Source: Chryseobacterium gleum
Lineage (GTDB): Bacteria; Bacteroidota; Bacteroidia; Flavobacteriales_D; Sanyastnellaceae
Length of the DNA stretch: 64,000 nucleotides
NCBI GenBank assembly: GCA_945874695.1
Contig: CAMCHP010000003.1
Span: 21,862-85,861 of the forward strand
Reading direction: 5' to 3'
Shown here piece by piece: positions 14,819 through 22,600 of the stretch. Position numbers and translations under genes: made by a program. Below the pieces are notes generated by a model. It did no database searches. It was not told the DNA's origin and saw only the letters and a list, made by a program, of their open reading frames with translations. Every line of letters begins with the position of its first letter. Positions within the stretch are counted from its first letter, which is position 1.

Positions 14819-17254
14819 CTAACTCTTTCCGTTCTTCTGTTGCGATTTCCCTTTTGTTTCTTTCAGATCATCGCCATAGCCCCCATAACCGTAGCCACCA
14901 TAGCCATAGCCATAGCCATAGCCATAGCCATAACCGTAGCCGTAGCCGTATTTATAAGCGTATTTGCCATAGTAATACTTCCACCTCTTTTGCTTAATGT
15001 TGTTCAGCAGTAGCGAAAGATTCATCAATTTACTATGTTCGAGCACTTCTTCCAAGTACCTCAAACCTTGCTTGGTAGCCTTTTCAGTGTTCAAAACAAA
15101 GATACCTGTATTTGCCAACTTCATTAATACCAATGCGTCGGTGATCAACATCACAGGCGGGGTGTCAAGCAAAATATAGTCGTATTGTTTTCGAAGAGAA
15201 TCGAATAATAAACCTACACGGTCGCTCAATACCAACTCTGATGCGTTTGGAGGTACAGGTCCTGCCGTCACCACCTCCAAATTTTCAATTTGGGTCGGAA
15301 GAGTACACGCTGAAATGTCGGTTTTCCCAATCAAAATCGTCGATACACCCGAGATGTTCTCAAAGCCAAAATTTTTGTGAACTTTTGGTTTATGCAAGTC
15401 AAAATCAAGCAAAATCACCTTCTTCCCGGCCCGTGCCAAAACCGATGCGAGGTTGGTCGAGGTAAACGTTTTTCCCTCTCCAGGGTGCAACGAAGTAACC
15501 AAAATTACCTTCGAACCTTCTTCTTTCAGAATGTACTGCAGGTTGGTGCGTATCGATCGAAATGCTTCACTGACATTTGATCGTGAGCTGTTAATTATCG
15601 CTATGGGCTCATTTTCAATTTCGACATAATGCGGAACGCCCCCAATAACAGGTAAACGCGTCACCGCTTTCAATTCACGGGTGTTCTCGATTTTCTCAAA
15701 GAACACCAAGCGAATCAAGCCAATTACTGCTGCGATTAGGAGGGCAAGTCCAACGGCGATGGCCATGAAGCGTTTTTTGTCAGGACCAACTACGCCCAGC
15801 AACCGTGACTCTTCGACCATTGAAGCTTCGGGCACAATCGCTGCCCGTGCAATTACAGTACTTGCCTTTTTTTCCAGCAAGAACATATACAACCCCTCAT
15901 TTACCTTCAACTTTCGGTCAATGCCCAATATATCGCGCTGTGAGCGCGGAATCTGCTGCAATTTACCTTCAACCTTTCGGATTTGCCCGTCTAAATCACG
16001 CATCCGCGATGATATCGCCCCACGTGTATCTACTGTATACCGATATATACCCAAGCTCACGGTGCTAATAAGTGAGTCAAGACGTATAATATTGCGGTTG
16101 GTCGGTTCAAACTGAGACAACTCATCTGCACGCTGTACTTTCAAATTGTACAACTCGCTGAGCTGGTTCTGCAAAAGCAAGTCTTCCTCAAACATGTAAA
16201 TCGCTGGCGGCAAATCAGCCTTCATGTTGCCTTCGCGCAAAAAATTCTCCATTGATTTGATCGACTGAAGCCGCAATTCCAACTTCCGGCGTTCCTCGTC
16301 GATGTCAACCAACGTGTTAAAGAGCTCATTTTGCTCCCGGTTCAAATCAAGAATCTGATGCCGATCTCGGAAGTCTTGCATCATAAATTCAAGTGAATCC
16401 ATGATCTCTTCCAATTCGTTCAACTGTTTGTCTATGTAGCGCTGCGTATTCTCGTTCACTTGAATACGCGACAATTGCGTGTAGTCGATATATACAGTTG
16501 ACAGGGTGTCAAGAAAGCGCTTAGCCCGCTCAGGCACTTCATCTTGAATTTCGAGGTTCAAAATGCTCGTGTAATCAACGTTCTTGATGCTCAATTTAGC
16601 TTTGTAGCGATTGACCAGCCAATCATGTGTGCGCACCTGAAACATGAAGTCTTGCTGGCGAATCGTCTCAATGGTTGACGGGTTGATCAGGTCAGTCTTA
16701 TTGATCGTAATGACGTAATCAACATCCTCGACCTTTTCGCCAAACCGATGCGTTTTGCGCACTTTTTGGCCATTCAATTCGTACAATAAATCATACGAAT
16801 CGAGGTCAATAACCTTAATGCCGATCGGTAGATTATACATCCGACTGGCAAAGTGATTGCGGTCGATTTGGATGTCAAGGGCGTGTATACGATCAACCGG
16901 ATCGGTGCGAACCCGACCTACCAAATAATAGGAGATCCCATAATCAAGCTTGTGAAGGGCCTTCGAAATAATGTCGTACGACGATAATACGCGCTGCTGG
17001 TTCGTGACGTCGGCCATCAGCGAGTAGTAACCAAACGATGAATAAATCTGGCTCTGGTAATCGTAGGTCTCTTGCTGACGTAATAAGATCTCTGACTTGG
17101 CGGCGTAAATGTCGTTCTGACGGTGCGTGTAAACCAACGCAATAAAGTAGCCGATAAGCGGGAAAAGCAGCAGTAAATACCAGTTCTTACCGATGAATTT
17201 CAGTACAGGCCTGATGTCGTCAGGATCGAGAATCGATGTCTTCTTCTCCGCCAT
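14819..17254 (-). CDS. Wzc-type polysaccharide co-polymerase with tyrosine autokinase domain
   Basis: The 811-aa inner-membrane protein controls chain length and export of surface polysaccharide. The Wzz-like N-terminal domain has a first membrane segment near residues 30-50, then a long periplasmic coiled-coil region (about 250-450) and a second membrane segment near 495-517. The BY-kinase domain follows: Walker A HPGEGKTFTS (about 588), Walker A' LLDFDLHKPK (about 616) and Walker B YILLDTPPV (about 695). The tail (760-811) holds the tyrosine cluster expected for autophosphorylation, here in an unusually regular (YG)n form. A TATCTTTG box sits about 20 bp upstream of the start codon. The gene is divergent from the exosortase operon. 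Confidence 0.93.
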   Translation of the reverse strand: MAEKKTSILDPDDIRPVLKFIGKNWYLLLLFPLIGYFIALVYTHRQNDIYAAKSEILLRQQETYDYQSQIYSSFGYYSLMADVTNQQRVLSSYDIISKALHKLDYGISYYLVGRVRTDPVDRIHALDIQIDRNHFASRMYNLPIGIKVIDLDSYDLLYELNGQKVRKTHRFGEKVEDVDYVITINKTDLINPSTIETIRQQDFMFQVRTHDWLVNRYKAKLSIKNVDYTSILNLEIQDEVPERAKRFLDTLSTVYIDYTQLSRIQVNENTQRYIDKQLNELEEIMDSLEFMMQDFRDRHQILDLNREQNELFNTLVDIDEERRKLELRLQSIKSMENFLREGNMKADLPPAIYMFEEDLLLQNQLSELYNLKVQRADELSQFEPTNRNIIRLDSLISTVSLGIYRYTVDTRGAISSRMRDLDGQIRKVEGKLQQIPRSQRDILGIDRKLKVNEGLYMFLLEKKASTVIARAAIVPEASMVEESRLLGVVGPDKKRFMAIAVGLALLIAAVIGLIRLVFFEKIENTRELKAVTRLPVIGGVPHYVEIENEPIAIINSSRSNVSEAFRSIRTNLQYILKEEGSKVILVTSLHPGEGKTFTSTNLASVLARAGKKVILLDFDLHKPKVHKNFGFENISGVSTILIGKTDISACTLPTQIENLEVVTAGPVPPNASELVLSDRVGLLFDSLRKQYDYILLDTPPVMLITDALVLMKLANTGIFVLNTEKATKQGLRYLEEVLEHSKLMNLSLLLNNIKQKRWKYYYGKYAYKYGYGYGYGYGYGYGYGYGGYGYGGYGDDLKETKGKSQQKNGKS
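14893..14950. repeat. Hexanucleotide tandem repeat encoding (Tyr-Gly)n
   Basis: About nine near-perfect 6-bp units (GCCATA and variants GCCGTA) lie in the 3' end of the wzc gene, encoding the YGYGYG run. A change of unit number would keep the reading frame and alter only the number of tyrosines. Confidence 0.85.
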
Positions 17255-17272
17255 GGATAGTGGTCAAGGCAA

Positions 17273-17280
17273 CAAAGATA
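17273..17280 (-). promoter_or_regulatory. Bacteroidota -7 box (TATCTTTG) for wzc operon
   Basis: The minus-strand reading is TATCTTTG, a perfect TAnnTTTG. It lies about 19 bp upstream of the wzc start. No clear -33 TTTG was seen at the usual distance. Confidence 0.6.
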
Positions 17281-17353
17281 ATTTATTTAGTGGTGAAAAC
17301 TGGCGTGACGTATTTCGTAGAAAATGACGAGCCAATGAATCAATCGATTTGTT

Positions 17354-17361
17354 TATCTTTG
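17354..17361 (+). promoter_or_regulatory. Bacteroidota -7 box (TATCTTTG) for PID-CTERM/XrtF operon
   Basis: A perfect TAnnTTTG lies 19 bp upstream of the ATG at 17380. Because transcription would start near 17365, upstream in-frame Met codons (17236, 17335) cannot be used, which supports 17380 as the start. Confidence 0.6.
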
Positions 17362-17379
17362 ACAAAATTCACGATCGCT

Positions 17380-17601
17380 ATGTGCAAGAAATGGATGTGC
17401 CGCACGCTAATTGTTGCGTTTTTTGCTGTGCCGCTGAGTGCTTTCGCTCAAGATGCGCCTTTTCCTGGTGATGACCTCGAATGTGATGGCCCACCCTTTG
17501 CACCTGTTTGTCCGATCGATGGCGGCGTCAGCTTCTTAATTGCTGCCGGCATTGCCTTGGGTGGAAAGAAAGCCTACGACCTCTCGCGTAAAAACGCATG
17601 A
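17380..17601 (+). CDS. Small PID-CTERM protein, predicted exosortase F substrate
   Basis: The 73-aa protein has an N-terminal signal peptide (RTLIVAFFAVPLSAFAQ, ending near residue 23). A very short mature stretch rich in Asp/Pro/Cys follows (PFPGDDLECDGPP, CP), then the C-terminal sorting signal PIDGGVSFLIAAGIALGG and a basic KK/RK end. This matches the PID-CTERM motif recognised by XrtF in Flavobacteriia: PID motif, hydrophobic segment, positive tail. After cleavage at both ends only some 20 residues would remain, so it is close to a minimal substrate. The stop overlaps the xrtF start by 4 bp, which directly links enzyme and cargo. An alternative start is Met at 17395. Confidence 0.85.
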   Translation: MCKKWMCRTLIVAFFAVPLSAFAQDAPFPGDDLECDGPPFAPVCPIDGGVSFLIAAGIALGGKKAYDLSRKNA

Positions 17602-18161
17602 TCAAACTGCTGAAGCGCAACCCGGTGTTGCGTTTTTTGCTTCTCGGCACCCTTGCTTATCTCACGTGGTACATCGCCTACGAATTCTGGCTTAAACCCA
17701 ACTCCGTGCTTGATGAGTGGGTCATTCAGCGCATTGTCAACGGAACCCGATTCGCTCTCAAAAGTTTCGGCTACACCTTGCTTGAACCGCTTCAAACTCT
17801 CGGCTTCGAAAACCGAGTAGGCATTCACGGGTCGTCGGGCGTAATTGTGGGGGCGCCTTGCGACGGACTTGTGCTCTTCGCCCTCTTTACTTCCTTTGTC
17901 ATCGCATATCCCGGCCCATTGAAGCATAAAGCGTGGTTCATTCCGCTGGGAGTCTTTAGCATTCACTGCATCAATGTGGCCCGCGTGGTGGCACTAGCGA
18001 TCACCGTGAACATCAACCCCGAGTGGCTCGCGTTCAACCACGACTACACGTTCACCATACTAGTCTACAGCTTCGTATTCTTGCTTTGGTACATTTGGGT
18101 GCAGCGTTTTGCGCACAGCCATCCTGCCGTTAGGCAGAAAGAAAAAGAACCTGCACGATGA
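17598..18161 (+). CDS. xrtF: Exosortase family protein XrtF
   Basis: The 187-aa inner-membrane protein has about five hydrophobic segments and the exosortase catalytic triad: Cys in VGAPCDGLVLFA (about residue 87), Arg in CINVARVVALA (about 128) and His in FNHDYTFTILVY (about 148). Exosortases cleave CTERM tripartite signals during export, usually in bacteria with exopolysaccharide loci; the Wzc gene is the divergent neighbour. The C-terminal tail HPAVRQKEKEP is encoded by a hairpin-element copy at 18120-18141, so the last 12 residues may be a late addition. The gene is flanked by its predicted substrate and its associated protein with 4-bp overlaps on both sides. Confidence 0.92.
   Translation: MIKLLKRNPVLRFLLLGTLAYLTWYIAYEFWLKPNSVLDEWVIQRIVNGTRFALKSFGYTLLEPLQTLGFENRVGIHGSSGVIVGAPCDGLVLFALFTSFVIAYPGPLKHKAWFIPLGVFSIHCINVARVVALAITVNINPEWLAFNHDYTFTILVYSFVFLLWYIWVQRFAHSHPAVRQKEKEPAR
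18120..18141. repeat. Dispersed hairpin element, copy 3 (3' end of xrtF)
   Basis: CATC with arms CTGCC and GGCAG around a GTTA loop, followed by AAAG. The arms differ from copies 1-2 but remain complementary. It is read as HPAVRQKE. Confidence 0.75.
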
Positions 18162-18700
18162 AGCTGACGGCGCTGAGCATTTTCGTGTGGATCGCAGGCT
18201 TTATTGCGCTCGGTTTTGTGCAAGAACGTGCCAAAGTGAGCTTAAATTACTACCTTGATCGCGGCGCGCTTGAACCGCAATTTTTTGAATTTCCGCCTGA
18301 ACGGCGGGATGCATGGCTCCAAGCACACGCCATTGATGCGCCCTATGACTATTACTACAACCATGCGCGGGTAAAATGGTACGATCACCTGTCACGCAAA
18401 CAGCTCGAGTTGCTCAAATGGATGTACGCAATTATTTTCATTGTGCTGCATGTGCTGCTGTCGCATCTCGCACTCAAGTGGTGGAAGGCGCCACGTGAAA
18501 TGTTGGTTACTATATATATAGGTACCGTGGTGGTAATGCTGCTCAGTTTATGCTTCTTTGCGGCCTCACGCGTTGGTGCAGGAGATGCTGCCTACAACGT
18601 CGCCCGGAAATTACTTGGTTTTATTCAATCACCCTTGCCGCTGGTGCTGCTGCTTTTTACGCGCCGCCTCGGAATTCACACTTCAACATCGAGATTATGA
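18158..18700 (+). CDS. Exosortase F system-associated membrane protein
   Basis: The 180-aa protein has an N-terminal hydrophobic anchor (LSIFVWIAGFIALGF, residues 5-19), a periplasmic loop (about 20-90, rich in Tyr: YDYYYNHARVKWYDH) and three further membrane segments (about 95-170). Its position directly after xrtF, length and layout match the family annotated as exosortase F system-associated protein. Function is unknown; a chaperone or docking partner of XrtF is conceivable. A hairpin-element copy at 18290-18311 encodes FPPERRDAW in the periplasmic loop. Its TGA overlaps the next ATG. Confidence 0.85.
   Translation: MKLTALSIFVWIAGFIALGFVQERAKVSLNYYLDRGALEPQFFEFPPERRDAWLQAHAIDAPYDYYYNHARVKWYDHLSRKQLELLKWMYAIIFIVLHVLLSHLALKWWKAPREMLVTIYIGTVVVMLLSLCFFAASRVGAGDAAYNVARKLLGFIQSPLPLVLLLFTRRLGIHTSTSRL
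18290..18311. repeat. Dispersed hairpin element, copy 4 (XrtF-associated protein gene)
   Basis: TTT, arm CCGCC, loop TGAAC, arm GGCGG, GATGC. Relative to copy 1 both arms have changed while pairing is kept. It is read in frame as FPPERRDA. Confidence 0.75.
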
Positions 18701-19176
18701 GCTTACAGGCACTCCCTGACCATGCGCGTGTGTGGATTTATACAGCTGATCGTGAAATTACACCGGCTGAAATAGACCACACTCAGTTGTACATGTCGAA
18801 CTTCATCAGCAATTGGGCGGCTCATGGAGCAGGTTTGAAAGCAGGGGTCGAAGTGATGCACCAAAGGTATTTGGTGCTAGCAGCCGATGAAGCGTGGGTT
18901 GCCGCTTCGGGATGTTCAATTGACAGCTCAGTTCGCGCGATAAAAATGCTTGGCACAGACTTAGGGATCGATTTCTTCAATCGCACCTGGGTCGGATTTC
19001 AAGAGCGCGAACGCTTACAGTTTACTCCTATACACGACTTCTGGGCGCGCAGGAAAGCAAACCTTGTAACCGATGATACCCGCGTTTTTAACACGCTGGC
19101 CAATACCTTGGGTGACTTGCGCCGTGAAGCGCTACTTCGGTTTGCCGATAGCTGGCATGCCGAGATGTGGAGATAG
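18697..19176 (+). CDS. Conserved small cytosolic protein (often mislabelled ABC transporter ATPase in Flavobacteria)
   Basis: The 159-aa protein begins MSLQALPDHARVWIYTADRE and contains SNWAAHGAGLKAG (about residue 38), the conserved ASGCSIDSSVRAIKML segment (about 69-84) and the C-terminal ADSWHAEMW. This pattern occurs in a widespread Flavobacteriia family without Walker motifs, so the common label of ABC ATPase is not supported. No signal peptide or membrane segment is present. It overlaps the preceding gene as ATGA and is therefore probably co-translated with the XrtF set, although a functional link is not known. Confidence 0.7.
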   Translation: MSLQALPDHARVWIYTADREITPAEIDHTQLYMSNFISNWAAHGAGLKAGVEVMHQRYLVLAADEAWVAASGCSIDSSVRAIKMLGTDLGIDFFNRTWVGFQERERLQFTPIHDFWARRKANLVTDDTRVFNTLANTLGDLRREALLRFADSWHAEMWR

Positions 19177-19633
19177 TCGTCAGATTTAAACGCGCAATAA
19201 ATCAGCGTGTTGCGTTGGGTTTGCTAAAGAAATTTAAGATTGATTCATGCGATGTGTGCGCGTTTGCCTTCTACGATAGGTGTGAAAATACCGATGAATG
19301 GTTTTTTCGTCGAAAATTTTTGCTTTCGAGATGAAGATATGTGAAAGTTCCCTAAATTAGGAGTCCAAATTAATGGGAAAGACCTGCGGGTTGAAACTAA
19401 CTATACTAAGCGAATTGATTTCAATTCATTGAATTTCGAAGTTTTGCGCTAAGTACAGTTAAGGCTACCAAAGCCGCTGAAGAGCGGTGGTAACTGACCG
19501 AAGATGAGTTCTGCGTGCCAGAAATGGCGTCGTTGTCTCGTTTTTTTTGTTGTGGATGAGTGCCGGGCAACCGGTTTAAAAATGGGTTTCGACCCGAAGA
19601 ATAAATAAGTGTATTAACCAAAACCAAAACAAG
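19177..19633. other. 457-bp intergenic region with structured leader candidate
   Basis: No supported gene is present. It contains a 41-nt imperfect hairpin (19456-19496) and an eight-T run near 19540. No perfect TAnnTTTG box was found; AAGTTTTG near 19439 is one base away. It probably contains the promoter and 5' leader of the large Cys-rich protein gene. Confidence 0.5.
19456..19496 (+). other. Imperfect stem-loop upstream of large secreted protein gene
   Basis: Nested complementary arms are CAGT/ACTG, TACCA/TGGTA and CCGCT/AGCGG, closing on a GAAG tetraloop, with bulges of 6 and 3 nt. The position about 140 nt before the start codon suits an mRNA leader element, but no known family was recognised. 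Confidence 0.45.
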
Positions 19634-22600
19634 ATGAAGAGTATCTTTATCCGATGTAGCTTCGCTCTACTAACACTTGCCTTTATGGCATTTGGAGCGA
19701 GTTCTTCTTATGCTCAATGTACCTATGCTGGTACGAATTATGGCAACGTAACTCCAGCTGGAGTGGGTGCGACGTTCACCCAAACGTTTGTATGGGGCGG
19801 CGACCACTATAGCCTTGACGTTGTTGCAGGGTCGGTGTACCGTGTTTCTTTCTGCGCAGCAGAAGGGGGTGTGACTGCTTTCGATACCCAAATCACTGTT
19901 TTCAACTCTGCCCTTCAGGTTGCAGCCGGAGGTTACAACGATGATTTCTGCGGTGCAGGATCGCAGGTGGAATTCACAGCTACTGAGACTGCCACTTGGA
20001 CCATCCAGGTGAATCAATACTTCTGCGCGGTGAACAGCGGTCCAAATGCGACAATGGTGGTTCGGTATGTGTCTTCAGCTGGCTTGCCCGACGAAGGATG
20101 CACCGATCCGACTGCGTTGAATTACGACCCAGCAGCAATCACCGATGATGGCTCATGCATCGTCCCTGATTGTGTTGATGCGCCAGAGCAGTGGAGCTAC
20201 TGTTACCCAAATGGGGACAACAGCACCTTCATTTGGAACCCTACCAACGCTGGTGACAACATCATCATCGAATTCCTTCAAGGTTCGATCGAGTCTAATA
20301 CTTGGGACGACATTGTAATTACTGATGGTCCTGGTGGAGCTGTTTTGTACACTAACGGTGCCGTTACCACGAACTTAGCTGGTTTGATTGTAGAAACTGT
20401 TTCAGGAAACGGATTGGTGATCACCATTACTTCTGATAGTTCTGTTTCATGTGGTTCAGGTTCTTTCTTGCAAATGATTGCCGATGTATATTGTGCGACT
20501 GAAGCGGTTCTGGGTTGTACTGATCCAGCAGCTTCAAACTATGATCCAGCAGCGACGATCGACGATGGGTCATGTGTTTTCTGTAGCGGTACTTTAGTTA
20601 CGCTTGATATGTTCGATGCTTTCGGCGACGGGTGGAATGGAGCAACTTACAACTTTGTTGATGGCAATGGCGTAACAGTTGCAAGCGGCACAATGACGGG
20701 TAGCTTCGCGCAAAACGTAATCTGTCTTGATAATGGCTGCTACACTTTCAACGTTGGAGGTGGTACTTTTGATGGTGAGATTAGCTGGACTTTGTCTAAC
20801 ATTATCGGTGGAAGCCTTTCGGGTGGAGCTCCTTCAAGCCAGTTGGTGCAAGTTGGCGCAACGTGTGTGCCAGGCTGTACTGATCCTACTGCATGTAACT
20901 TCGACGCTTCGGCAGACTTCAACTTTGGCTGTGACTTCGTTTCATGCGCAGGTTGTACTGATCCTTTCGCAACAAACTACGATCCAGCGGCGACGCTTGA
21001 CGATGGTTCTTGTATTCTTTGTAATGCAGGTGAAATCCTTCTATTCATTGACATGACCGATACTTTTGGTGATGGCTGGGACGGTGCGTTATGGTCTATC
21101 GTAACAACTGGAGGTACTTTCATTGACTCTGGTGATATTGATAACGCCGCAGAAGGCGACGGTGCTTCATTCGGTACTGACGCAGTTTGTTTGGCTCCAG
21201 GTTGCTATTTGTTCAATGTTACAGGAGGGCTCTTCCCTGCTGAGGTTGGTTGGTCACTTACTGACCAGTTGGGCAACTTCTATGGTGCGCAGTCTTCGCC
21301 AAACGGTGTAGCGGTTAACTATCCAATCGACTTCGGCTTCACAGGTATCTGTGACTTCCCAGGTTGTACCAACCCAATCGCGATAAACTTCTTGCCATCT
21401 GCGACCATCGACGATGGTTCATGTTTGTTGCCTCCAGCGAACAACGATGTGTGTGACGCTGAAGGTATTACATGTGGTATTCCTGCAACAGGTACTACTG
21501 AATTCGCAACTGACAACGAAGGTTTGATCGGAACATTCTGCGGTACGCCGAACATCTCTTCTCCAGGGGTATGGTACGAGTTTAACGCGGCTGCTGATCA
21601 ACAAGTAACTGTAAGCACTTGTACTTCATTAGGTGGTGATACCAAGATCCACGTATTCGCTGGTGCGCCTGATTGCACCCAGTTGGTATGTATCGGTGGT
21701 AACGATGATGGTTGTGGTCTTGGATCATTGTTGTCTTCTATCACATTTACTGCTCAAACGGGCTTCAACTACTTCATTTTGGTTTCTGAATTCGGTGTAG
21801 GTACTGGTATTGACTTTACCTTGACCGTTGATTGCCAGTCTTGCGACGCAATCCCAACCAACGATGACTGTGTTGACGCATTGCCACAGGTTTCTGGTAT
21901 TCCTTTCTCTGGATCGACTTGCTGCTCAAACCCATCTGACGCGCCTAACTTCGCTGCAGGTTTCGGTACAGCTTACGACCAGTTCTTCGTATTCAACTCT
22001 TCAGATTACGACACATTCTTTTTCGAAGTTGTAAACACAGGCGGCACCAACGTTGGTTTGATGATCTACGACGGCGATTGCAACACCCTAGATGATGTAG
22101 CAGGTTGTGTCGTTGCAGGTACATGTGCAGGCTCAATCGAGGCTTTCCTGCCCTTGACTCCAAACACCGACTATTACTTCGCAGTATTTACTACCGATGC
22201 AGCTGGTTGTGGTGATTACACATTTACAACAACGGGTATCTATCTCGGTTGTACTGACCCAACTGCGGCGAACTTCGATCCGATTGCCAATCAAGACGAT
22301 GGCACTTGTGATTACACAGGTGTGACTCAAGCGAATGACGACTGTGCAAATGCTGAGGCAATCGCATGCGGAGATACAGTAGAAGGTTCTACTGGCGGCG
22401 CAACTACAAGTGTTGAGGCTGTGGCTTGCGCAGGTGGTGGCGTTACTTGTGCTGCTGCACCAGGCTTCGGAGTTGATACATCGAGCGCTTGCTACGAAGA
22501 AGTTGTATTGAACGACCCATTCTGCTGTAACAACATTTGGGACGCGTTCTGCCAAGGTGCGTACGATGCATGTGCTGGCGGTGGTGCTGGTGATGTTTGG

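Noticed and set aside
22133..22555. 140-codon minus-strand open frame inside the giant Cys-rich gene
   Set aside because: It mirrors the Cys/Gly-rich coding strand and has no independent features.
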